DNA of 64,000 nucleotides from Filosporella fistucella (lineage: Eukaryota > Ascomycota > Leotiomycetes > Helotiales): contig JAQJZZ010000010.1 in assembly GCA_030077755.1 (NCBI GenBank), forward strand, positions 1,798,001 to 1,862,000. The letters are read 5' to 3'. Of the stretch, positions 31,415-43,173 are shown in pieces. The translations under genes and the position numbers were made by a program. Each line of letters opens with the position of its first letter. Position 1 is the stretch's first letter. The notes below the pieces were generated by a model. It did not search any database, was not told the origin of the DNA, and worked only from the letters and a program-made list of their open reading frames with translations.

Positions 31415-33471
31415 TTATCTGATATCGCGAGCCTTCTCGATGTACTCCTGATTTGGGGTCTCATACTCATTGACGAAATAAGTCTGGGCATTCTTTCCAA
31501 GCCACATGGTGAGCTTTGTGAGTTCCTCCTTCAAGCGGTTGCAAGATTGTTGATCCATATTGGTCTGGGCAACTAACTCAGGGAGGGTAACTGTCCAAGT
31601 TAGATGGACGTATCAAATGGGGACAGGATAATTTACCCAGGAGGCGGCAAAGATGTTCAGCGCCATAAGTTTCACCAGCACTCTTGCCAGAAAGCGCGCC
31701 TGTATTCTTGTTCCATCCTTCACGAACCTCTGAGTACTGGTGGCGTTCAAATCTACTGTATGTTAGTGAGAATAGAGCGAGGAGACTGGGAAGCAAATAC
31801 CTGTACAGCAGTATACGTCCAAGGCATTTATCAAAGTACTCCTTAAGTCCAGCAACAACCTCAGTCAAAATATCTGCTTGATGAGTGCCAGGTTCTCTGC
31901 GGTCCTTCTCATATGCAAGATAGTCATTCAAAATCGAATTGACAGGATGACGAGCTGGAAGTGGGACGAGCTGTTGGTTCTTGGTAACATTCTCCCAGTC
32001 ATCAACAAGAATTGCTTTGATGTGGTCAGGTACCGGAAGGTTGATCGAGGGTCTTTGAAGGAATACCTCCTCCTGAAAGTCAACATGATTAGTAACTTCA
32101 GAATAATCATTATGAACAGAAGTTCGAGGGTTGAAATAGGGTATGGTTTAGATTGGTCGAAACCTGACTTCAGATCTTTGACCTTCTGTGGTTCTGTTGC
32201 ATCTCGCCACTGGTACAAACTGCTCAATTGTTGGGATGCTTGATTTGCAAAGGTTTGGATAGGGTTTTCTAAGCAAACTGTGCTGAGTTGAGATTGGAAA
32301 CGATTTTTGGCTAATATTTCCCTGGTTATCACTGTTAGGCTGGTGGAGAGAAGATGGCTGCAAACTTACCTTCCAGTATGATGGGTACAACGGAGCAGAA
32401 TTTCCCTCAATAATCTCGTCAGAGTCTCCATGCTCTACAAGTATGCTGAGAAGAGATGTGGCTGAGAATGCCGGTCCGCAGTCTTCATAATTGTTTTGAA
32501 AAATCAGGTCAAACATGCTCAACGTTGGATTCCCAAGTATGACGGTGTTTTGCGACTTTCAACCAGTTTTGGGTTCATAAACCACCAAATAGTGCCCGAA
32601 AAGTTCAACAAGCATATATGATCCTTCTAGAACTGCTTGGGCTCAAGGTGATTGTGGTTCCATTCGTGCATCTGTAGAAAGGCGACATACGACGCTGCCA
32701 TGCAACCAGAAAGTACAATGATCACACGTTCAAGGGGAACAAGACAAGATGAAATGAAGTACTCACAGGCTCATTTTCCCAGTCCCTATTATGTCTCCTT
32801 GGTCCACGTCCGCCTGTTGCAGCTACAGAAGCATGACGCTCCTCGCTGCCTCTCGCCGAGCTGAAATCTGAACCATTCGCCCTGCCTCCTTTCTTACCGA
32901 CTGATTTGGAAGGCTTTTGTTGCAGCGCTTTCATCTGGTTGTGCAGATGTGCAGCAAGCTCTTTGTTTTCATCAGTGAACTTGCGCACTCTGTCTTGAGG
33001 AACCCAATCATCCCAACTGTGTTTCAAAATGGTGTTAGGAGCCGTCTTGGTAAAACGAAGGAGTGGCATTTTGACGGATCTCAAGAATTTTCAAAGGGGA
33101 AGTGTGAGAACCGGAGGAGTTATGTGTGTAGAGACTCAATGTCTGTGGGGATATCTTGTAAAGAAATATGCTGCAGTCCCTCCCTTTTGGGGGAGCGCGC
33201 TTTCCAACTTTGGAATGGACACCACCACATGGAAATGTCATTTGGGTTTGCACTCACTGCAAACATATTAGCAAATCTTCATCCAATTCTAGAGTGTCCA
33301 TACCGTATTCTTCCATCCTTTGTAATGAATTTTAAACTGCCACGAATCCTGACCGTCGGTTTTTCTCACATCTAAGATCTTTGCCTCATACAACATATCA
33401 TGATGAAAGCATAGAACTCGCTCATCCTTCGCGAAGGGAGCGCTTGCCGCTGCTGCCTTTGAGGGCGCCAT
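31415..33471 (-). CDS. EAF3: EAF3 / MRG15-like chromatin modification protein
   Basis: Exons used are 33304-33471, 32767-33045, 31801-32072, 31637-31755 and 31415-31590, giving 337 residues. The N-terminal chromodomain reads KDERVLCFHHDMLYEAKILDV..FKIHYKGWKNT, then WDDWVPQDRVRKF. A basic linker follows, then the MRG domain (RPSINLPVPDHIKAILVDDWE, LVPLPARHPVNSILNDYL, YGAEHLCRLLVTLPELV). EAF3 is a subunit of the NuA4 acetyltransferase and Rpd3S deacetylase and binds methylated H3K36. Two things are odd. The exon 1/exon 2 junction is in frame only with the acceptor before 33045, which inserts about ten residues (TAPNTILKHS) into the chromodomain; the better acceptor before 33016 gives an early stop. 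Intron 2 (32073-32766) is 694 nt long and contains an open frame. Confidence 0.85.
32148..32516 (-). other. Open reading frame nested in EAF3 intron 2
   Basis: ATG at 32516 opens a 122-codon frame on the same strand as EAF3. Its first ~49 residues (MFDLIFQNNYEDCGPAFSA, then TSLLSILVEHGDSDEIIEG) look protein-like and are followed by a perfect GTAAGT donor. A second protein-like stretch in another frame (ILAKNRFQSQLSTVC, ENPIQTFANQASQQLSSLYQW) lies just downstream, but no donor/acceptor pair joins the two in frame. It may be a small nested gene, a captured gene fragment, or chance. I recognise no domain. Confidence 0.35.
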
Positions 33472-33862
33472 GTCACTATCCAAAACCTCTGTGTTGAGCT
33501 CAGCAAGTTGTTGGTTTTGTGATGTCGAGAATGGAAGCCGAAAGCGTTATATCTTAGGAGGGATACTGATCGTGACTGAACTTTTGAGGGTCAGAGACCT
33601 CGAAGCGAAAAGAAAGCGCGTCTTGAGCGCGTCTCCCAGTATCAAGAGTTCGATAACAACCCTTATCGAGGACCGAATTATCAACAACTAACGCTTCAAG
33701 CCACTTCAAATTCTGGTAGTGTAATTCTTTGAGTATAAATTCCCATTATTTGCCACTGATCAGGTTCCTACGAAACCTCTAGTTTTTTTGACCAAAAGAA
33801 ATTTCTTGTTCGCTTTGGCAGGTTCATTTCAGATTACAACCAAACACACTGGGACAATCACA
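33472..33862. other. Divergent promoter, EAF3 / NKP2
   Basis: No gene seen. A TATA-like GTATAAAT lies near 33733-33740. Confidence 0.5.
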
Positions 33863-34473
33863 ATGGCGCCAACAGAAGCAACTATTCTCTCGACATTCCT
33901 CCTCCCTCCTGCTCCTTTGCCAGCCATAATATCCCTCAAAGCGTTCACGGAGCTCTTTCCTCGGCCTCAACAATCATCGCCACAAATCAAGGCTCTCTAC
34001 AGAGATCTACAACAGCAACGCTCCCGACTTGCGGATTCGGTTGCTCGTAATATCGGATCAGAAGTCAAAAAAGGGAATACACAGCGAAAGCTCGTTGTAA
34101 GAGCTAGGAGGGAGGCAGAAATGGAAGTGCAGGACGATGAGGTAGATGTGGAAGAAACTGTAAGTCTCCATGGATGATGTCCAATCGAATAAAGCAATTC
34201 ACATTCTTCCACCAGCTATTCGGCCCAACCTCGAATCTGCCAGTCTCGAAACCGCATTCCCTAAATTCGATTATACCGGAACTGCAAGGGGCGGTGGAGG
34301 ACCTCGAAGATGAAATTCGACGCCTGGATGAGGAAACAGAAACGATACTTGCAGAAATGCAAGGTACAGTAGGAGGCTTGAGTGACTTAAGATACGGTCG
34401 CCTTGCAAATGGACAGCTTAGGGAACAAGTTCTAGAAGGCTTGGAAAGTCTAGAGAAGTCATGCGACAAATGA
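33863..34473 (+). CDS. Cnl2/NKP2-family kinetochore protein
   Basis: Exons 33863-34159 and 34216-34473 give 184 residues. The N-terminal region (ILSTFLLPPAPLPAIISLKAFTELFPRPQ, then PQIKALYRDLQQQRSRLADSVARNI) matches the conserved Cnl2/NKP2 family block. The C-terminal half is helical and acidic, with coiled-coil character (ELQGAVEDLEDEIRRLDEETETILAEMQ). Nkp2 forms a heterodimer with Nkp1 and associates with the COMA part of the inner kinetochore (CCAN). The divergent neighbour is EAF3. A CENP-Q homolog, another COMA-associated protein, occurs 23 kb away in this window. Confidence 0.8.
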
Positions 34474-34691
34474 TGGATAGAACAGAACGGAACGTGGTAT
34501 TTGCATTTAGGAGTTGATTTTGATACCCAATGAAAATTATGATTGATCACTATATAGTTGTAGCCCGACATAAAAAGCTCATACAGTCCCGTAATTGTAA
34601 CCACCCGTCCTTTTCCCAATTCCGATAGCTTGCAAAGTTCCGCATATCTGTCCATGAACCCCCGTTTCACGCTTACTACAGAAAGAATTAG

Positions 34692-35566
34692 TTAAGGTCT
34701 TGCGTCTCCTGGAGGGGTACCGGGGACACGAACGCGAGCGGCTGGAGCGCCTCCGGCTGGTGCAGCTCCTCTTGTTGGTTGAGGACCCATTCTCTTGTTC
34801 CTATTCGATTGTTAGTACAAACCATTTTTACGCATCGAAGGTTTACTGACATCATGTTTCTGCTCAAGAAGGAGATACCAATCATGAACATCCAGCTTGG
34901 AACGACAGCAAAGACCCAGAAGAAGTATCCAAGGGGAACAGCCAAGCCATACTTGGCAAAGAAGCCATCGAATGGGTGGAAAACTCCATCATATGGTTCG
35001 AGTTTCTTGTATTCTTGCGAAGACAAGAGGTCGGTGAAAGTAGAGACAGTAGTGGTGGTAGTGTTTAAACTCTTGGTTCTGAGAACGACTGGAGAACCTG
35101 GTTGACCAATCTCCATGAACCAGAGACCTGGAGGACCAGCGCCCCAGGCATTGCAGAGGACTGGTTGATTCTCGCAGTCAAGGTAACCCAGATGAGGTGC
35201 GGCGGGGTTGGCAGACCAAAGAAGAGCAGTTTGGTTGAAAGCTGTTTCGATCTGACCGCACTGTCCGAAGCAAGTCTTGTTGCCTCCAGTGACAAGGAGC
35301 CACCATTCCTCTGGCTTGGTGCTTGCGGGCTTGACGCTGGAGCGGAGAGTTTGTTCCCAGTCATTGAGAGTCAAAATGTTGAGGGTCTTTCCTCCAACTT
35401 TGGCAGCAGCTTGAGGGGGGGTATGCGCTTTGTTTGGGTTGGGAATATATGAAGAGATCTTGTTGAACCAGTACTCAGCTTGAGCTTTGGCTTGCTCGAG
35501 AGGGGTTTCTTGCGCAGCAGCCGCAAGGAGCGGAAGTGCTAGGATTGAGACGGCGGAGAAGCGCAT
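34692..35566 (-). CDS. ER thioredoxin-like membrane protein
   Basis: Exons 34847-35566 and 34692-34793 give 273 residues. A signal peptide (MRFSAVSILALPLLAAAA) is followed by a lumenal thioredoxin-like domain with LNDWEQTL, EEWWLLVTGG and CFGQCGQ (a CxxxC rather than the usual CxxC), then HLGYLDCENQPVLCNAWG. An NTTTTTV sequon and a long hydrophobic segment (YFFWVFAVVPSWMFMIGISF) precede a basic, Pro/Gly/Ala-rich cytosolic tail. The second exon uses the acceptor at 34794; the nearer AG gives a less sensible frame. The likely role is folding or trafficking in the early secretory pathway, by analogy with TMX-type proteins. I know no precise name. Confidence 0.75.
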
Positions 35567-36300
35567 GTTGAAAAGTTTGAAGTTGTAGGTGTAAAATGAG
35601 GAGGAGGAGGATATGTGACTATGTAGCCTAGAGCTGCGACCAACGCGTTACCGTCAAGGTATGGTATGATGTAAAGGCAAGGCAGGCGATAAGGCTAGAA
35701 GTAGGTAGCTCCTGGCGCAAGTAGAGATAGGAACAAATGTCAAGGAGAGACTGAGGGATAGAAGATGCAAAGATTACAATAAAGTAATATTTGCAGAACA
35801 AGTAGTAGTAAATAAACAGAAGATGAGGCCAGGTAGAGTGTGGACGACAAATACAAAGCAGACACACACGAACGGGGAGAAGCTAAAAGAAGTACAGGGT
35901 CTTCAAATTACCTTCTGGGGAGCGTGAGAGTGGGTGAGGATTGGGTGTTGGTTCACCAGACAGCAGCAGCGGAGACGGCGAGACTTCTTGGTTCCGAGGA
36001 CGCCTTGCCGGTTGGGTGCCGTTGAAGTGTGGTACAGTTGGTCATGACGAAGTACGTCTCAGTCTGCTGGCCAAAAAGAGTAAGTCCCGAGCACGAGTGA
36101 GACTAAGCCAAAAACACACATTTACTAGAGTAATGTGGGACTTTGCCTTGCGAGCTTGTCACTCCATCTCTACGGCACCCCTTGCACTGTTGGTCACTAA
36201 ATCTTATCGCTCGTTTATCGGGAAACTTCGAACTTTTTTTTGTGTGAACCTTTTCGAGATCATTGCAGCACGGCGCAAAGAGCCCATACGACTATTCAAG
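35567..36300. other. Divergent promoter, ER protein / RRP12
   Basis: No gene seen. A poly-T run near 36233-36240 lies close upstream of the RRP12 start. Confidence 0.5.
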
Positions 36301-39300
36301 ATGTCTCTCGAAGAGAAGCTCGACAAGATCCGATCGCCGAAGCTGCAGAGTCAGCAGCAGGTAATTTTTAATTCTCTCCTTTTAAATATTACTTCACTAA
36401 CTCAATATCTAGACACACGTTGTGCTGGCCGCAGTAGAGGATACACTTCGAGATCAGAAAACAGATGCGACTCCTACCGGTTATTTCGCAGCTCTCCTTG
36501 CCTTACTTCGACAGGCAATCTCAAGTGCTGGAGTGAATAAGGATTTGGCAACCTCAGTCGTTTACCTCCTCGATGTTGTTACCCCATATGCCCCGCAACC
36601 ACTTCTTCAATCGAAATTCTCCCAAATTCTCACAAACATTGCTCCGGCATTAACATATGCAGAGGCAGATGCGCCGCTTCTTAGGCCAGCAATTGGAGTG
36701 CTGGAAGCCTTACTTATAGCCCAAGATTCCAAAGCATGGGAATTGTCGCATACAGAAATCGGACCACGAAGGGCAGTGGCCGGTCTATTACATTTGGCCG
36801 TGGATCACAGGCCAAAAATCAGAAAGAGAGCGCAAGAAGCACTTACAAAAGTACTGAAGAACCCTCCTCCAAGTGTTTCAGTAGACCACCCTGCGGCGGA
36901 TATGTGTGCAGAGACTGCATTGAAGAGTCTAACTGATCTGGCCGTTCAGTCGAGTCAAGCAAAGAAACTAAAGAAGAGTGGAACTTCAGAACATGAACCA
37001 GCATTGATCCATGCTTTGCAATTGGTCAAGACTGTTGCTACAGCTTCGGGTGGATGGCCAAGCAAGAAGATTGAGCCACTGTGCGAAATTCTTCTTAATA
37101 TTTCGCGTTCGAGTAATGAGTACATGACAATGGCAGCTTTTGAAGTGTTTGAGATTATTTTCGAGGGAATGGCTTCGGATGAGGCTTCCACCTCAAAGCT
37201 TCCACGGCTCCTAGAAGTAATTTCCGAATTACGACCATCGCAGAATGATTCCCAACTTCTACCTCCATGGATTGCTGTTATATCAAGAGGATACGATGTT
37301 TCGGCACAAATTGAACCAGAAGAGACATTCCAAAAGCTCCCGGAGCTTTTTAATTTAATATCTGGATTTCTTGCATCCTCCTCCCACAACATTCGCATTT
37401 CAGCATCTGAATGTTTGATCTCTTTCATGGCAAATTGTGTTCCAGATTCTGTGCTGTTGGAGCCGTCGATATTTGACGAAAAGGTTTTGGAAAAGCTCGC
37501 AAAGGCGGCTACTGATCTTCTAAGTGTCAAATACCAAGCTGCGTGGATGGAAAGTTTCAGTGTTATGGGTGCAATGTTCGATGGTCTACGATGGCGAGCT
37601 GATCCTATCCTGAGCGACGTTGTGAGGACAATTGGAGAGCTGCGCTCAAATAATTCATTTACCGGTAACAAGGAGGCTGATGAGATTATCGGGAAAGCGA
37701 TACGAGCAATGGGCCCCGAGGCTGTTTTGAATATCCTTCCGCTGAACCTCGTCAAACCTAAAGCTGGACAACCTGGACGGGCATGGTTACTTCCAATCAT
37801 GCGAGACTATGTCAGCAACACAAACCTCCAACATTTCAGAATTGAGCTTGTTCCAATAAGTGAAGTTATGTTTCAGCGAGTCATTGACATTGGCACAGCT
37901 GAAAAGACTATGGACATCAAGATCTTCGAGACAGTGGTACAGCAGATATGGGCAATTTTCCCGGGATACTGCGACCTTCCTCTCGATCTCGCAGACGCTT
38001 TCGATCAAAAGTTTGCAGAATTAGTATCGAATCTGCTTTACAGCCAAACCGAATTGCGGCCGGATGTTTGCAGAGGTCTACAGACTTTGGTGGATTCCAA
38101 TAAGGCTATCGTTGCCATCGAAGGCGATGATGATTTGATTCTCCAAAGCCGCGTCTCAAAAGCTGCGGCTCAGAAGAACTTGGACTACCTATCCACCATT
38201 GCAAGTAATATGCTGGCGGTATTGTTCAACGTCTACAGTGAAACCCTTCCTCAGTATCGAAGTTACATATTGCAATGTATCAATGCATATTTGAGCATTT
38301 CTCCTCCTGCTGAACTCATGGAGACTTTCGAACGTCTATCAAAGGTGTTGGAGGGTTCTCTTGCTGAGGCAGTTGGACAAACACAGGCTGAAAAGCAAAA
38401 GCGAAAGCAGGAAGGCAAAGCCGACAAAATGCCGCCTACAAGCCATACTCTGATGGATCTTGTCATCACAATGTCGATATATCTGCCTCGCGAAAGTTTT
38501 GTCATTTTGTTCAATATGGCGTCTCTCATTATTGTCAAGGATGACGACCCTCAATTACAAAAGAAGGCGTACAAACTCATCCCCAGGTTGTCGGAGTCAG
38601 AAATTGGCCAACAAGCATTAAGAGAAAGAAACTCAGAACTTCAGCAATTGCTTCTTAGCAGTACAGAGAAGGTTTCTGCCCCAGCAAAGCGAGATCGATT
38701 GACTGCTATTGCAACTCTGATTCCATTTTTATCAAATGAGTCTCTGCACTTTATCCCAGCTATTCTTTCCGAGGTCGTTATTTCTTGTAAGGAAGTCAAT
38801 GAGCGAGCTCGGACTGCGGCATTCGAGTTGCTTGTTCTTCTGGGGGAGAAAATTACTGCTGCTACAGGAGCAACAATCGACAATAGTAAGGTCTCACATA
38901 TGCCTGATGATGCTCCAGCAGTCTCCGCCAGTCTCGAGGAATACTTCACTATGGTAAGTGCTGGTCTAGCAGGAAGCACACCTCACATGCAGTCTGCTTG
39001 TATCACAGCACTTACCCGCATACTTTATCACTTCCGTGAAACTCTCAAGCCTGAGACTATTGCCGAATTGGTCGAAACGATGGATCTTTTCCTTACGTCC
39101 AACAACCGCGAAATCGTCAGAAGCGTTCTGGGCTTCGTCAAAGTCTGCGTCATCAGCTTACCAACAAGCATGATGTTACCAAGATTGAAGACCTTAGTAC
39201 CAAACTTAATGGTATGGAGTCACGAGCACAAGGGACATTTCAAGGCGAAGGTTAAGCATATCCTGGAACGAATGATTAGAAGATTTGGCGTGGACGTGAT

Positions 39301-40120
39301 CAACAAGAATTGCCCCGAGGAGGACCGAAAGTTGATTGCCAACATCCGAAAGACGAAGGAGAGAAATAAGAGGCACAAGGATGCTGCCAAAGCAGCTGGT
39401 GCTGAAGGTAGTGACGATGAAACCCACGGCAAGAGGAAAGGGCGATTTGAAAGTGAATACGACGAAGCTCTTCACGGCAGTGATGAAGAATCCGACGGCT
39501 CCGACGTCTCAGACAACGAGGTTCTCGGCAAGACTAGGAAGAATACCCAGAAAGGAGGCAAAACCTACATTGTGGAAGATGAGGAAGAACCCCTTGATCT
39601 CTTGGATCGAAGAGCTCTTGCGAATATATCCTCGACGAAGCCTCTGAAGCAGAAGAAAATGGTCAGAACAAAGGCTAAGACTGATTTGGACGGGAAATTG
39701 ATATTAGGTGGTGATAGTGATGGAGAAGATGCAATGGTTATTGATACCCCTGTTGCGGATAAAGAGGAAGGCGGTGTTGGAGCCTATGTCAATGCGCTTA
39801 AGGGCAGAGATGCTGTGCAAAGAGGTAGAGGAGGAAGACTAAAGTTCTCGAATAAGAGGAGTAATGAGGTGGAGGATGAAGAGATGGATGTTGATGAAGA
39901 CGACATCAAAGCTGTCAAGAAACAGATTGGCGGTGACTCGAGAGGATCGTTCAGAGGTGGGCGAGGCAGAGGTGGACAGAGAGGGAGGGGTGACAGGGGT
40001 GGAAGAGGTGGCATTGCTAGCGGGAGGAGGGGATTGGGAGAGGAAAAAAAACATGGTCATGGAAGTCAAGGGGGAGGCGGTAGAGTCATGAAATCTCCTC
40101 GTGGCCGAGGACGACGATAA
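36301..40120 (+). CDS. RRP12: Ribosomal RNA processing protein RRP12
   Basis: Exons 36301-36360 and 36413-40120 give 1255 residues, the usual size for Rrp12. The body is a long HEAT-repeat array containing the NUC173 domain. Recognisable stretches include MSLEEKLDKIRSPKLQSQ at the start and SLPTSMMLPRLKTLVPNLM..HKGHFKAKVKHILERMIRRFG near the end of the array. The C-terminal ~250 residues are low-complexity: acidic/basic blocks and finally an RGG-rich tail (RGGRGRGGQRGRGDRGGRGG). Rrp12 is a karyopherin-like factor for nuclear export and maturation of 40S and 60S pre-ribosomes. The phase-0 intron follows codon 20. Its 3' end is only 76 bp from the convergent SDR gene. Confidence 0.95.
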
Positions 40121-40196
40121 ATTGTTTCTTGCTACAACATACCAAAATTTGAAAGTCTATATACGATCAACCTCTTCTCATGATTCACCCAAGCCC

Positions 40197-41521
40197 TCAA
40201 TCAAACTTCATCAGACACCCTTTCTCCACGCTCTCCTCCCTATTCTTCTCCAGCACAATTTCCTTCGTCAAAACCATCAATCTCTCCATTAATTCGTCAT
40301 CCCTATACATGGCACTCCCATCCTCAATCACAGCTGGTGGACAAATATACTCACCACTCCCCTCCGTTTTCGTCGCAGCGAACACAGCACTAACACATCC
40401 GTCCCAAATACTCTTCTTGAAAGGCTTCATACCCACACTCATCGCATACCCCGCAATGGGATACGCCTCATGAATATCCTCTACACTCTGTTTCGTCTCC
40501 ACAAACCCCGGATGAACCGTATTGACCAGAATATTCGGATTCTCCTTCGTCACACACCTAGATAGATATCTCGCATACAACATCTGCGCTAGTTTCGAGC
40601 GTCCATATTGTCCATTTGGACCTAGATCTTGATTCATCTCTTCCAGACTCTCGAACTTGCAGGAAGAAGGAGTAGCTTGATGAGCATTCGATCCAAGAGT
40701 TACGATGCGGACTTTATTTCCTTCTGAAGCTGTTTTCTTCATGAGAGGAAGGAGATGAGAAACTAAAACTACGTGTCCGATGTGATTTACGGCCATGTGT
40801 CTATCTACGCCGTTGGGAGCGAGATCGTATGTCATTATTCCACACGCGGCGTCCGCAATTGGGATGTCGAGCCGCGAGGTGCTGGAAGAGATGGTGGATG
40901 CGACGGAGGTGACGGAGGACCAGGAGGAGAGGTCGCAAGGCAGCCAGGTTATTTTCTTGGTGGCTTCCTGGGAGACGTCTTTTGTGAGGGAGGTGAGGGA
41001 GGCGTCAAGTTTGGACTTTGTGCGGGAGATTACTGGGGTTTGGTTAGATATTTGTGTCGTTTTGGAGTTTGGTGCGTGGGGGGATTTGAGAGCTCCTGGG
41101 AGGAATAGGATGGCAGGAAAGGATGGCAGGAAAATGGAAGAAAAGATACAGGGCCCAGCTTACCAAATATCTTCTCAATGCCTGAAGCAAATAATGTATG
41201 GGTACATCCATATCCAATTCCATCCGATCCACCCGTGATAACGGCTACCTTTCCTTCCAAAGAAGGCACATCTTTGAGCGCGAATTGATTCTCTGGCTTA
41301 GCTAGAGAATGTCTGGAATATGTTAGCTTAAACGTTTTCGTTCATAACGCCTGTATTTTATTGTGGAATATAAAAGGAAGATCGAAGAATTCCTGATGGA
41401 AGATAGGAAGGACTTCAATTCCGGCAAAATGAAGCAGGTTGAAATGAAGGAGCACAAATACATACGTCCCTCCCAAATTCTCAACAATACTATTCCTCAC
41501 TGTATCAATTATAACCGCCAT
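40197..41521 (-). CDS. Short-chain dehydrogenase/reductase
   Basis: Exons 41466-41521, 41164-41312 and 40197-41032 give 346 residues. The cofactor motif is TGGSDGIG, the serine region is RIVTLGSNAH, and the active-site motif YGRSK with the following LAQMLYARYL is intact. The usual NNAG motif reads IADAA, a modest departure. The layout resembles the retinol-dehydrogenase/TIC32-like SDR group. The first intron is 153 nt, longer than the local norm, and separates an 18-codon first exon. It is a functional-looking counterpart of the broken SDR at 1.5-2.7 kb, but not an obvious close copy. Confidence 0.85.
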
Positions 41522-43173
41522 TCTAACAGTGATGTTCTGGTACGGAGAGGGAAGAAAACACGCATTTAATTGCGTGAAAGTACTCTTTTGAAATTGATAT
41601 GTTATGAGAATAACGTGCTGAGACAATTAGTTCTAGGAAATAAGATGAGGAAATTTGCCTTTCTTGTAAAATGAAGAAAGGATAAGTATATGAGATTGAG
41701 ATTTCTAGACAGATTCCCTGGGGAGAGATTATAGTTTTATGGCATGTGGTTGAGAATAGAGACGGTAGAGACTGAGCTCAACATGCAAGTGTCATCGTGT
41801 AAAATGATGATGTAACTAGGTACAGAATGTTAGTTTTGCCATTGAAAACGGATGTCAGGGCATTGGGCCTTTTTCTTTCTTTCTCCTAATGCAATTATCA
41901 GGGGACCAGAGTACGAGATTTATTCAGATCAATTGGCAAATGCTGTGCGGTGTTGGAAGAATCTGGAGAATGGCGAGTGTTCTGAGATACCTTATTTAAG
42001 GGAATTTGCTGGGAGACACATAGTAGGTGATGTGGGGGTGGGGGCTGGAACACGGGAGTACCCTCTGTAGTGAAATGCGATGGCGAGGAGGGTGCAGCAC
42101 TAATGGAATAGCGGGGCACAGTGTAGTGAGTTATGTTGCCATGCTTCATGTACCACAAGGTATGTTCATTGTGGTAGCATCATATGATACCATCATGCTA
42201 TAACGTATCGCGTCGCTGCATCGCTGCATCCTATATGCATCTATCCCATCCATCCCATGAAATGTAAAAGCATGCATCGCTGCGTTATATATCTTTCCGT
42301 CCCATCCCATCCCAAGATACAACATGCAATCCACCACACACCAAATATAAACAAGAAAGGGGTATATCGTCAAAATGGAAAAATAAAGCACAAGAGACCT
42401 CTTTGACCCGCACTATGCAATTGACAGCAACACCCAACTCCTTCCTTAATTACCAGCTAGTGGACGGCATCATCCCCATCCACTAGTAACGTGTCCTGAA
42501 TGTCCTGACATCCAGCAAAACCATTCTCATCTGCCATCATTGTACCAGACTCTTGCGAGTAACTTTGGGTGTCCGAAGACGATCTATTCCTCCTTCCATA
42601 TGCTAATCGATACCAGACCGACGCTGCGGAAGGAGGTAAAGAGTGGGCGATACTTTTTCGAAGATTCGAAGAGGTAACGCGAACGTATGCGTTAAAAACG
42701 CTAACCGTCGAGGTGTGGAGGGTCGAAACCTGAACTGAACAATAACAATGGCAAGCAAGAGAACACCGATGACCATCCCACCACCCATAACGAGTACCGA
42801 AATTGAAGAGAGCATAACCATTGAAAGACGAGGGGCAATTGTTTTTGTGTTTTTTTCATTTTCAAATTTTTTATTTTGGGCTTTTGCATTTTTTGTGAAC
42901 AATCCGAAGGACGAGTCGGTGAAGGCTCGCGCGCAAATTCGAGGAGAGTGAAATAACATAAGGAATTCGTGAAGCATGGCTGTGGCCGTAAAAAGTGCTT
43001 TGGTTCGTAGGACATCGCAGAGGCGTTCCTGCGCCGAGGGAGGCTGGTCGGGGACGTGCAGAAGATTGATGCAGGTTGCCGGTAGAGTTGAGAGCAAGAG
43101 GGGACAAAGACCAAGTACTTGAAGACTGCCACCATAGCAGTGGTATAGTCGCCCAGTTGTAGGACCGTTGCGC
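41522..43173. other. 1.65-kb gene-poor stretch
   Basis: No supported gene. Minus-strand frames ending near 42603 and 42701 have a hydrophobic run but no consistent gene structure. Simple-sequence DNA lies at 42205-42320. Confidence 0.5.
42205..42320. repeat. Low-complexity GCATCGCTGC / CCCATC repeats
   Basis: Repeated GCATCGCTGCATC-like words (42215-42230, 42272-42284) alternate with CCCATCCATCCC runs. A related TGCATCGTTGCATC word recurs near 46270. Confidence 0.45.

Noticed and set aside
36955..37800. 281-codon minus-strand frame
   Set aside because: Antisense shadow of RRP12, whose own frame is clearly the conserved one.
42603..43135. Minus-strand frames with a hydrophobic run (LVMGGGMVIGVLLLAIVIVQF)
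   Set aside because: The two open frames are mutually exclusive and have no consistent gene structure. The run could be chance in AT-rich sequence.
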